A DNA stretch of 40,685 nt. It comes from Strigomonas culicis (Eukaryota; Euglenozoa; Kinetoplastea; Trypanosomatida; Trypanosomatidae). The notes under the pieces were generated by a model. That model was not told the DNA's origin, searched no databases, and worked only from the letters and a program-made list of their open reading frames with translations. The stretch spans positions 1 through 40,685 of the forward strand of contig AUXH01000106.1 in NCBI GenBank assembly GCA_000482145.1, written 5' to 3'. Positions 34,401-40,685 of this stretch are shown here, piece after piece (positions within the stretch are counted from its first letter, which is position 1; every line of letters starts with the position of its first letter). Position numbers and translations under genes: made by a program.

Positions 34401-36248
34401 GTAGTCGGCCACCACGAGCTCCGAGCACAGCGCGTCCAGCGTCGACAGCGCCGGCAGCGTCAGCCGCTTCCGCTCCTTCGTGATGTAGAGCCCGTCGTAC
34501 GCCTTCAAGATGCGCTGGTAGCGGCCCTCCAGCAGCTTCTCCACCCACGTCAGGCGGCAGCGCACGACGATGAACCAGAAGTAGGTGACAATGAACGGCG
34601 CGGCCATCGGCGTCTCCATGAAGCGCGCGACGTTCCACTCGGAGAACTGCACGCGGATGCGCTTGCTCCGCTCCTTTGAAAGCAGGTAGTGGTACAGCTG
34701 GAGCGGCTTCACCCCGTTGGGAAAGACCGCGTTCAGCAGCGCCGTGTCCTTGTACGCGTAGGCGAAGGTCTGTGGCGGCGCGGCGCCATCCCGGCGGGGG
34801 GAGGCGGCCGCGTCGGCGATCACCTCGCTCCCGCGGCGCGCGACGGGCACTGCGAGCACGTCGCCGCTGGGGCCGAAGAGCGGCAGCTCGATCGAGAAGA
34901 GCGACTCCGCGCCGAGCTTGAGTGGCCGGCGGGTCGCCTCGCGCTTCCGCGCCCGCGCCGCGAGGAGCTGGCTCGTGGCCTCCTCCTCCCCTGGCGTGAG
35001 GTAGGGGCACGCCTCCGGCGCGGGTGGCGGCGCGGCAGCGGCGCCGGTGTCATGGTCGAGCGCGGGGTCGATCCCTGTCATGAAGAAGCTGGGTTTGTCG
35101 TCTGTCTCGGATGCGTTGAAGGTGGCGCAGAGCGGCACGCAGTCCGCACTGGCGAGGTTCTTGTCGTCTCCCCGCGTCGTTCCCTTGTCCGCCCCGTCGG
35201 TGAAGGTGATGTTCGTCACGGAGTCCCGCCCCCTACGATTGCGCGGCTTCGCGTTGGTGTAGCGGGACGGCGTGGTGCTCGGATCGTGCGACCGATTCGT
35301 GTAGTCGCTGACGTCGCCCGCAAAGCCGATTTGGACGGGGCTGCGGAAGCTGGAGTGCTTCACCAAGGCGGGCAGCTTCTGCGTCTCGCGGGGCGGTACC
35401 GGCAGTGCGGCAGTGGGCGCGGAGAGAACGCCACGCGGGCTCCAGGGGTTGCCCGCGGAAGCGATCTCGGGAAAACCGCTGCTGCTCAGGCAGTAGTCGT
35501 CCTGGTCCTTCTGGTCGGCGCCACTTGCTGACGGGAGGGACGACAGCGCGCCGCCGGCCCCCGCCGCGTCGACGTTCTTCTCCGTTCTCTTCCGGTTCCT
35601 CGGCGGGCCGCTGGTGCTATTGCCGCCCTCCGCGTTGGACGACCGCTGGTTCCGCGATGGCGTCTCGTACTCCTCGACCTTGCCGTTCTTGTGCAGCACG
35701 TGTGTGACGCCCTGATAGGTGTGCCGCACAAGGTAGTTGTGGACGTCATGCTCGTAGTTGTAGATTTGCGATTGCCTCTTCGGTCTGGGCAGGCTCGGGG
35801 TGGTGAAGACAGCAGACATGGAGGCATTCCCGCCACTGGCGGCCAGTACCGCCGAGTCGATGGAGGCGGCGGTCGCAAGGCTGACCTTACGGCGCGCGAG
35901 CAGCGCGCTGCTCTGAAAATTGTTCTTGGGGGATGGGCATGGCACCTCGTCCGCTACGTTTTTCCTCGCGCGGACGGTGCCTTTCTTTATCTTATGTTGC
36001 GTGGTTGCTTTGGTAGAAGGAATGTTGATGTACTGCTTCGGACGCCGTGCCGTGGGTGCGTCCAGCCGCCGCGGGTACGTGTTGTACAAGAGCGGCGGCT
36101 CCTCCTGCTGGAAGGTGGGCTCAGAAGTAGAAGCATTGCATGCTCCTACGGGGGTGAGTACTGGCTTGCTGTCAACATCAATGAGCTCACTCGATGGGTA
36201 CATCGCGTAGATGCCTTGGGAAGGCGTATGACTAATTGAAAGACTCAT
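31500..36248 (-). CDS. FAM227-domain protein with long disordered flanks
   Basis: The predicted 1582-residue protein has one clearly folded region at about residues 505-775. It carries features I associate with the FAM227 family: GVKPLQLYHYLLS, then FSEWNVARF, a YFWFIVVRCRL segment, a Y-rich helix, and a closing block FPNDAHARVF...ILQHWYSG that matches the family's FP...F...WISG ending. FAM227 proteins are found in ciliated eukaryotes and their function is largely unknown, so a flagellar role is a reasonable inference. The hydrophobic Phe/Trp segment looks membrane-like but is part of the domain. Flanks are rich in Ser, Asn, Pro, Gln and Ala, and the C-terminal 100 residues form a charged helix. 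The longest frame starts at 36338, upstream of the predicted splice acceptor at 36251-36252, so the ATG at 36248 is preferred; the ATG at 36203 is an alternative. Confidence 0.82.
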   Translation of the reverse strand: MSLSISHTPSQGIYAMYPSSELIDVDSKPVLTPVGACNASTSEPTFQQEEPPLLYNTYPRRLDAPTARRPKQYINIPSTKATTQHKIKKGTVRARKNVADEVPCPSPKNNFQSSALLARRKVSLATAASIDSAVLAASGGNASMSAVFTTPSLPRPKRQSQIYNYEHDVHNYLVRHTYQGVTHVLHKNGKVEEYETPSRNQRSSNAEGGNSTSGPPRNRKRTEKNVDAAGAGGALSSLPSASGADQKDQDDYCLSSSGFPEIASAGNPWSPRGVLSAPTAALPVPPRETQKLPALVKHSSFRSPVQIGFAGDVSDYTNRSHDPSTTPSRYTNAKPRNRRGRDSVTNITFTDGADKGTTRGDDKNLASADCVPLCATFNASETDDKPSFFMTGIDPALDHDTGAAAAPPPAPEACPYLTPGEEEATSQLLAARARKREATRRPLKLGAESLFSIELPLFGPSGDVLAVPVARRGSEVIADAAASPRRDGAAPPQTFAYAYKDTALLNAVFPNGVKPLQLYHYLLSKERSKRIRVQFSEWNVARFMETPMAAPFIVTYFWFIVVRCRLTWVEKLLEGRYQRILKAYDGLYITKERKRLTLPALSTLDALCSELVVADYVWRSRQHAARDRVEGAELGTLMLYCGGSYENKLLSFLTGNDFHYLCQMREVQRLGVLPEPDAIELLCDALDYFVTAIQEYAHLAQLEEVLFGRLALTFGSSFLQLGKEKDMIFRQFSLITARIVHYMLHACFPNDAHARVFDANFRSDLVVILQHWYSGLVVNCVAISGWPLPSVDDAEALAQQMREAEAATRTGAAGGSPADPCASSLSTLSDLLSPPVPVLAEAAVVLDAGHVGKAAIHPRHHKSRAMRDDTFEEVDVRVENGGYRLISEFHKRANHANELVAELEKQVKQQHKKQKRKLQLVQRQVDRGGAAQTFTHRHHNNEVYNYVASLRPVNPPSDDGDSVSMDLSMHTASFYSLCSLTVDADATGDRRKATKATVGARPPQQRTNRMNSCISTRSLISTETSVSAMAGGPRGRADKATPDPLETVERRRQQLTKKAAQAKSPQAAAAAGSHAGVNLLRLAHHAQETFRRNNNNNNDATIVPDVKEGAAEPSGGGPSSPHHPPPQQPSDNTRELDQPVADREGCSMLTRFALARCSAGLRAYLVERAGLRYTTVPIAPSCLAAEAMIELQEHQKAYEKAAGSSAGGPSAHLGATAAPCRFHSMKLRGVDGPDDGAAAGLNASVTTLLPPAIGCPAAGAGAKPIVSTPSVFRGPEPAPAEVAAHNSNHRSPLRLPPVGGKRGGGMELKRVPSLVSCTTRLLTRGVADIEGPPPNVRRHELSRELMDRIAQQHQQQHTDGGGGGPHAPAETRSALPAASPFVAYYARHTLQLDLTTPAAAESAATLRAPAAGDASLLDLSAQVGLGTSMASRLHNGAGTSRRSLVMSAEGNDTFNPAVLAQRSHHAALRQLLVLPRETGQQRPLLLQGVNQEALRRQQAARQEMELISQRDRMSRDMYMNQCIESNTVASKMDTDRVRADFRRKAKRAFELREKEQAMRQTPLGEQGNRRTTRRTSRTKESL

Positions 36249-36250
36249 AC

Positions 36251-36252
36251 CT
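36251..36252 (-). promoter_or_regulatory. Predicted spliced-leader acceptor AG for the FAM227-type gene
   Basis: A long pyrimidine tract on the gene strand (about 36256-36285) leads to this AG, the only one between 36345 and the ATG at 36248. The leader would be about two bases, unless another site or a downstream ATG is used. Confidence 0.45.
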
Positions 36253-36765
36253 TTGAAGGGGAGAAAAGAAAAAGACAAAAAAGCGAGGCAAGGATGGCAC
36301 ACAAAACAACGTAACAGAGAGAAAGAGAGAGAGAGCATTATTGTTTCTGATAATAGACTTATTCATAATCTAGTTCACTCGACCAAAAGTATTCAACTCT
36401 TCTTCGTTTTTGTTTTTCCACAATTCCTAATCAGACTCTTACACTTAAGTCACGTATAAAAAGAAAAGAGTTTCTATTTTTTTCTAGCCTATATGTAAAA
36501 AAAAAAAAACACTATTTTGTCTTCTACAAATCCTACTAAGGACCCTCAAACGACTAAGCACAATGAAAAAAGAAATGAATATTTCATGACAACAACGATA
36601 GAACGATCAACATCGACTAAAGCAAAAAAAAAAAAAAGAGGGGAAGAGGTAACGCGGTAGTAATATACAGATAAATGTGCAAAGAAGTAAGAACCAGAAA
36701 AAAAAATGTCCATGTGAATCCGGACTACAACTTTTTTTTTTTCTTGCTTGTTTTCTTGTGCTACT
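36253..36765. other. AT-rich spacer downstream of the mitochondrial-type gene
   Basis: AT-rich with poly-A runs near 36497, 36625 and 36701 and a GA-repeat tract at about 36315-36335. It should contain the 3' UTR of the 218-residue protein gene and the splice signals of the FAM227-type gene. No gene is supported. Confidence 0.7.
36315..36335. repeat. GA-rich simple repeat
   Basis: A GA dinucleotide-rich run that reads as CT on the gene strand. It could act as a second pyrimidine tract for the FAM227-type gene; that role is inferred. Confidence 0.8.
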
Positions 36766-37422
36766 TTAGTACTTGCTCGTCATGTGCTTCCACTCGGACT
36801 CGTCATGATACTCCATCGGGATCTGCCACGACGTCTTCGCACCGTCGCGCTTCACGAGCGGCTTCCAGTTCCAGAAGCGCTCGACCCTAACGAACTTCTC
36901 CCGCATCTCGGGGCGCACCCACTGGTCTAGGTAGATGTCATCCTCCTCGAGCGTCGGCACGTTCGGCTGATTGAGCACCACGTTCTTGAAGTGTGCCCAG
37001 CCAGGCTCGGTGCCCATGCTGCGGTAGCAGCCCCAGAGGGTGTACCACCCGTAGAAGAACATGAGCGCCCAGGCCATCCAGAAGGCGGGCTTGGTGGACA
37101 TGTTGAGGCGCATGCCGTACTTACTGGCCATCTCGTCCATCGTGCTCTCCCACGACTCCTCGGTCATGCGGACGCTCTCCTCGCGTGTGTAGGGGAACTT
37201 GGGGTCGAACAGCTCCTTGGGATACTCGAACCACTCAATGTGCGGGTTGAAGTCCATCGGCATGATGGGGTCGTTGTGGGAGATGGACGGTGGCTGGGCC
37301 GCGCCGTGGTACGGGTTGCTCCCAGTCGGCTGAATGTCCTTGAACTCCCCGGCGATGGTGCGCGGGTGGGCGAGGAGGGCGGCCGCGGAGAGTGCAACCG
37401 GCGTGGACACACGACGAAGCAT
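36766..37422 (-). CDS. Probable mitochondrial inner-membrane protein with one membrane span (218 aa)
   Basis: The N-terminus MLRRVSTPVALSAAALLA is a short basic amphipathic leader of the kind used for trypanosomatid mitochondrial import. An aromatic, Pro-rich segment (about 50-80) and an acidic helix come next. One membrane span lies at about residues 112-132, with many Trp, Phe and Tyr, and a soluble C-terminal half with a DQWVRPEMREKFVRVERFW motif follows. The size, single aromatic-rich span and compact composition without low complexity resemble supernumerary subunits of respiratory complexes or ATP synthase. I could not assign it to a named subunit. Unlike its neighbours it has no repeats, suggesting strong constraint. 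The ATG at 37422 is right after a predicted splice acceptor at 37425-37426. Confidence 0.88.
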   Translation of the reverse strand: MLRRVSTPVALSAAALLAHPRTIAGEFKDIQPTGSNPYHGAAQPPSISHNDPIMPMDFNPHIEWFEYPKELFDPKFPYTREESVRMTEESWESTMDEMASKYGMRLNMSTKPAFWMAWALMFFYGWYTLWGCYRSMGTEPGWAHFKNVVLNQPNVPTLEEDDIYLDQWVRPEMREKFVRVERFWNWKPLVKRDGAKTSWQIPMEYHDESEWKHMTSKY

Positions 37423-37424
37423 TT

Positions 37425-37426
37425 CT
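37425..37426 (-). promoter_or_regulatory. Predicted spliced-leader acceptor AG for the mitochondrial-type gene
   Basis: A dense pyrimidine tract on the gene strand (about 37432-37460) is followed by this first AG. Only two bases separate it from the ATG at 37422, so the leader would be almost entirely spliced leader. Confidence 0.5.
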
Positions 37427-37856
37427 ATTACCAGAGAGGGAGGGGGGAAAAAAAGAAAGTAGTGTAAGAAAATAAAATACTATACTAAGGAAATAATACT
37501 AGTAAGCGACACCGTTCAAATAGGTATGAACACGTTTCCTTAGAGGATCCACCAATGAAGACAGAGCGAAGGAGGAGAGAAATGTGCAACTACCTCAATA
37601 GCAGATATGAAAGAAGAAATCATAATAATTCTTTTACATTCACAGGAGCAGGGGAGGGGAAGAAGGGAAAAAAAAAATCTTCCTTTTTTTTTCCGTTCAC
37701 GAACTACAGGTAACAGTCACTGAATCGCATCTGGAAACGTAATAATCCTACTACGAGCAAAACCACCCATTCATACACACGTGGATGCATCATTGTTTTG
37801 TGTTTTTCTCATTGATACTTCTTTTTTTTTCCTTTCTTTCATTGTGTGTATATATT
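37427..37856. other. Spacer between DPP3 and the mitochondrial-type gene
   Basis: AT-rich, with purine-rich stretches that read as pyrimidine tracts on the gene strand (about 37432-37460 and 37645-37678). It should hold the DPP3 3' UTR. No RNA gene or credible open frame is seen. Confidence 0.7.
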
Positions 37857-39896
37857 CTATAGAGGAATGTCGTTATAACGCGTCACGAAGGATTCCAGCA
37901 TCCCCTCCACAGAGCCTTCAAACTCCTGCACAAGTACATCGCTGCCGTCCTCGGAGAGCCTCGTGTGCGGCTGGACGTACTGCTTCCGCGGCTTGCGCTT
38001 GTCCATGACGATGTCACGATACTGCAGGAAGGTCGCATCCACGCTCGTGAGTCCTTCGTAGTAGGCGATGCCGCGCGCCGCGTTGGCGATCGACTTGTTC
38101 ACACTGAGGTGCAGCAGCAGCTCGCCGATGGCCTGGAGGCCATCCGTGAGGATGCGCGCGCGGTCGATCGTGACGACGAGGCCGTCCTCGGCGTCGGGTT
38201 CGATGCGCACAATCGCCCCCGGGCCCTCCATCAGCGTGCGCAGGATACAGAAGCGCGCCCGCATGTGCGCCTGACGCCACTGCTGCGTCTCCGGGGTGTA
38301 GAACTCGAGGCCCAGCAGGCCCATCCGCACCATGTCCAGCCAGACGGTGAAGATGGTGTCCGCGCGCTCCTCCGCCGTGTGCTTGCCGAAGAGAGACAAT
38401 ATCTCGGGCTCCACGCAGAGGTAAAGCGACACGGCTTCCGCGCGACACTCCTCGTAGGAGCTGCCGATGCCGCCAAAGACGCTGCCAAACGTGTCACCGG
38501 GCTTATACCACGTCGTCACGGGGCCATGGGAGATGGGGTCGATCAGCGCGTCCTTTTCAAAGTTGAGCTGCCCCGCCTCATCCTCTTTCAGAAGCTTGCC
38601 GGTGCCGTGCCCAAGCAGCTCGTGGATCCCGACGTTCACAGACTTCGCCGCGATGCAATTGTGCTTGAACACCGCCCAGTCTGCATGTGTTATGTGCGGC
38701 GGCTTCTCACTCCAGTTCACGGCACTCACTACGTTTGCTAGGTAGACGTTCTTAAACCCGTCCTGCTGCCGCACATCGTCGTAGTTGGGGATGTTGATCC
38801 CGATGGGAATGCCGCTGCAGGCGAAGCCGAGCACCTCCAAGCTGGTAAAGTCCGGGCTGCTGAAGGTGTCCTTCTCGTATGCCTTCCCCCACGGCAGCTT
38901 CGCGATGTAGCGCTCCGCCTGTGAGACGAGATGCGCGTACTGCTTGGACTGCTGCTGGTCGACCACCGCGACGAAGCCCTCCCACTCCGCCCGCACGCCG
39001 GAGGGGTCGCGGTAAGACTCGATGAAGCCGATGTTGGTCTCGACGGCGGGGTGGATATCCTTCACCCACTCGCGCTGCGACATCTTGTGCGCCTCCACAT
39101 CGCCGCTCGTGAAGTGGGCGATGTAGTGGTCCAACATGCGCGACTCCGTCTCGTTCTCACAGTAGGGCTTTGCGCACTGCAGCGCTGCGACGACGCGCGC
39201 CATCTCCTCCTGGTGATCGCCGTAGGCGAACCCGATGAGCGCGTCCTTGTAAGACTCTGCGGGCACCACCCGGCGCTCGGCGCTCGCCACCTGCACTGTC
39301 AGCACCACCTTCTGGCTCTGCGCATCGACCGACTTGAACACGCGCGTGTTGACCCCGTCCATCTTCTTCATCGACAAAAAATCGTTCACGAGGACAATCT
39401 CGTCCGGTGTCATATCCTCCGTGTAGTAGGCGGAGGTACCCTCCGGCGGATACCCCAACGATAACCGGCTCGGCGCCAGGTCGTAGGCGGCATCCGACAG
39501 CGCGGCGTCCGAGAGGATGGCCTCGAACGTCTCGCGCGTGCAGGTAGGTACAAACTTGCTGTCCCCGAACGACAGGTAGTTGCCCATGTTGGCGGCGAGT
39601 AGTGCGGCGTACTCTAAGAAGCGCTGCACCTCGTCCTCGCTCAGTTTCTTCGCGCCGACGCTGTGCTGCCTGAAGGCGGCGATGGTCTGCTGTGCCGCGA
39701 GCGCCGCGTGTATGGCACGCAGGAGCTGCAGCGACTCCACACTCAGCTGCCGTGAAACGACCGCGGTGCCGCACCAGCCAGCCCTCATCATGTGATGCGC
39801 GTAGAGGCGCTGGCGCGCGGTCAGCTCCTTGAAGGCGCTCTGCACACCGAGCGGGCAGTACGGGACATTACGCGGGGTGATGTACAGCGACGCCAT
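37857..39896 (-). CDS. DPP3: Dipeptidyl peptidase III (zinc metallopeptidase, family M49)
   Basis: DPP III removes dipeptides from the N-terminus of short peptides in the cytosol, in the late steps of protein turnover. The 679-residue product has the two signatures of the family. HELLGH is at residues 425-430, giving His425 and His430 as zinc ligands and Glu426 as the catalytic base. EECRAE is at 482-487, supplying the third zinc ligand. The spacing of 57 residues between the motifs equals that in the mammalian enzyme as I remember it, and the length is close to the usual 700-740. No targeting signal is present with the chosen start. The longer open frame begins at 40016, but that extension is Lys/Arg-rich and crosses the predicted splice acceptor at 39959-39960, so the ATG at 39896 is used. 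Confidence 0.97.
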   Translation of the reverse strand: MASLYITPRNVPYCPLGVQSAFKELTARQRLYAHHMMRAGWCGTAVVSRQLSVESLQLLRAIHAALAAQQTIAAFRQHSVGAKKLSEDEVQRFLEYAALLAANMGNYLSFGDSKFVPTCTRETFEAILSDAALSDAAYDLAPSRLSLGYPPEGTSAYYTEDMTPDEIVLVNDFLSMKKMDGVNTRVFKSVDAQSQKVVLTVQVASAERRVVPAESYKDALIGFAYGDHQEEMARVVAALQCAKPYCENETESRMLDHYIAHFTSGDVEAHKMSQREWVKDIHPAVETNIGFIESYRDPSGVRAEWEGFVAVVDQQQSKQYAHLVSQAERYIAKLPWGKAYEKDTFSSPDFTSLEVLGFACSGIPIGINIPNYDDVRQQDGFKNVYLANVVSAVNWSEKPPHITHADWAVFKHNCIAAKSVNVGIHELLGHGTGKLLKEDEAGQLNFEKDALIDPISHGPVTTWYKPGDTFGSVFGGIGSSYEECRAEAVSLYLCVEPEILSLFGKHTAEERADTIFTVWLDMVRMGLLGLEFYTPETQQWRQAHMRARFCILRTLMEGPGAIVRIEPDAEDGLVVTIDRARILTDGLQAIGELLLHLSVNKSIANAARGIAYYEGLTSVDATFLQYRDIVMDKRKPRKQYVQPHTRLSEDGSDVLVQEFEGSVEGMLESFVTRYNDIPL

Positions 39897-39958
39897 GCTA
39901 ACTTCAGCCGCTCTTTTTTCTATCGTGTTCTTCTTCTTCTTCCTTGACGTTTCCTTTT

Positions 39959-39960
39959 CT
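39959..39960 (-). promoter_or_regulatory. Predicted spliced-leader acceptor AG for DPP3
   Basis: A pyrimidine-rich tract on the gene strand (about 39965-39990) is followed by this AG, leaving a leader of about 62 bases before the ATG at 39896. Two in-frame ATGs upstream (40016, 39965) would be excluded from the mature mRNA. Confidence 0.5.
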
Positions 39961-40555
39961 TCCATAGAAGGCAGAGAATAGAGAATGAGCCATGAACATA
40001 CAATAGACGTACCCATTATCCTCTACAAGGGGTAGAAGAACTGAACATGTCACCAGTGCGTGAGCAGTCCATGAACCTTTGTTATCAAGTGCATTTGCTT
40101 CACATTGATACGAAAACAAAATCAAGATCAATAAACAAACACGTAAACGTAGAAGAAAAAACCGTAGTCAATAAATGTTAGATATGAAAAACTAAGTGTA
40201 TAGCTATAAAACGGACCGAGGAAGCCCATAAACACCAAACATATCGCATACGGTTCCTATAGTTCGCGTCAAGGAGAGTTGTATATAAAGCGATCATGTC
40301 ATCTTCCATATACGTGAGGCCGTCATAATAATAATAAAAAAACAAACAAATACTATACTCAAGACTATTTTCCAGATCTTCAGAAGAGTTGACGTACTAA
40401 AGTAAAGGAGCATCGAATCATCCATGCTCAGGACGTCAAGCTACATGAACACACACACAAAAAAAAGACAGACAAAAAAAAAACCCACACTATTATAGTA
40501 ATTGTAGTAAACAAAAAAAAAACTGTTTTAAACAGTTTCATTTTTCACAAGCCCC
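39961..40555. other. AT-rich spacer between the partial kinase gene and DPP3
   Basis: No gene is supported. The region is AT-rich, with A runs clustered at 40336-40525 and a perfect short inverted repeat just after the kinase stop codon. It should contain the kinase 3' UTR and the DPP3 splicing signals. Confidence 0.7.
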
Positions 40556-40685
40556 TCATTCCATGATCTCCAGTGCCTCCTCCGCGGTGATGCGGCTCGT
40601 CGGCTCCCCCCAAGAGGCAGGAGGCGGCCACGTTGCGGATGACGTGGCCGACGGAGGGGAAGGGCGTGCCGGGCGGCACGTCGGG
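40556..40685 (-). CDS. C-terminal end of a probable protein kinase, cut by the window edge and carrying a frame break
   Basis: Only the last 130 bases are present. The frame ending at the TGA (40558-40556) reads EPTSRITAEEALEIME, the classic subdomain XI end of a eukaryotic protein kinase with its conserved Arg. The part nearer the edge reads as kinase-like (HVIRNVAASCLL) only in a different frame. The switch falls at a run of six C at 40606-40611 (six G on the gene strand), and removing one base there would join the two frames. A sequencing or assembly indel at a homopolymer is most likely; a true pseudogene is possible. The kinase group cannot be decided from this fragment. Confidence 0.6.
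   Translation of the reverse strand, partial: PTCRPARPSPPSATSSATWPPPASWGEPTSRITAEEALEIME

Noticed and set aside
39897..40016. Forty-residue N-terminal extension of DPP3 with a hydrophobic start
   Set aside because: It crosses the predicted splice acceptor and pyrimidine tract; the family normally lacks a signal peptide and the ATG at 39896 gives the expected length.

Overview
The window looks like nuclear chromosome sequence from a trypanosomatid (kinetoplastid) flagellate; I cannot name the genus from sequence alone. All eleven complete protein genes, plus one partial gene at the right edge, lie on the minus strand. None shows introns. Very GC-rich coding blocks alternate with AT-rich spacers of roughly 0.3-0.9 kb that contain poly-A/poly-T and GA, TA and AAC simple repeats. 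Upstream of most start codons, on the gene strand, a pyrimidine tract is followed by the first AG. This is the layout expected of a single polycistronic transcription unit processed by spliced-leader trans-splicing. No strand-switch region, recognisable RNA gene, transposon or CRISPR array was seen.

In transcription order (right to left) the genes are: the C-terminal end of a probable protein kinase (40556-40685, with an apparent one-base frame break); dipeptidyl peptidase III (37857-39896); a small mitochondrial-type single-span membrane protein (36766-37422); a large FAM227-type protein (31500-36248); a long coiled-coil protein (26922-31040); a Beclin-1/ATG6 orthologue enlarged by low-complexity inserts (23725-26502); a WDR17 orthologue (19315-23274); a 1527-residue protein with an RS/RD-rich tail and a duplicated WW-like module (13820-18403); a protein with a PWWP-like N-terminus and a probable SRI domain at its C-terminus (11001-13349); a 2395-residue helical protein of unknown function (3294-10481); the signal peptidase catalytic subunit SEC11 (2152-2808); and a Cys-rich type I membrane protein (870-1766).

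As usual in trypanosomatids, neighbours do not form a functional operon. The window mixes flagellum-associated families (FAM227, possibly WDR17), autophagy (Beclin), secretion (SEC11), peptide turnover (DPP3) and likely nuclear RNA or chromatin factors (the 782-, 1527- and perhaps 2395-residue proteins). Several annotated starts were placed downstream of the longest open frame, because the frame runs through the predicted splice acceptor or begins at GTG or TTG.

I see no obvious new multi-gene system. The points most worth following up are the candidate SRI/PWWP-like protein in a lineage whose RNA polymerase II lacks canonical CTD heptads, the duplicated WW-like module, the orphan 2395-residue protein, and two genes whose predicted 5' UTRs are only about two bases. 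All assignments come from reading the sequence and recalling family motifs; no database search was run.
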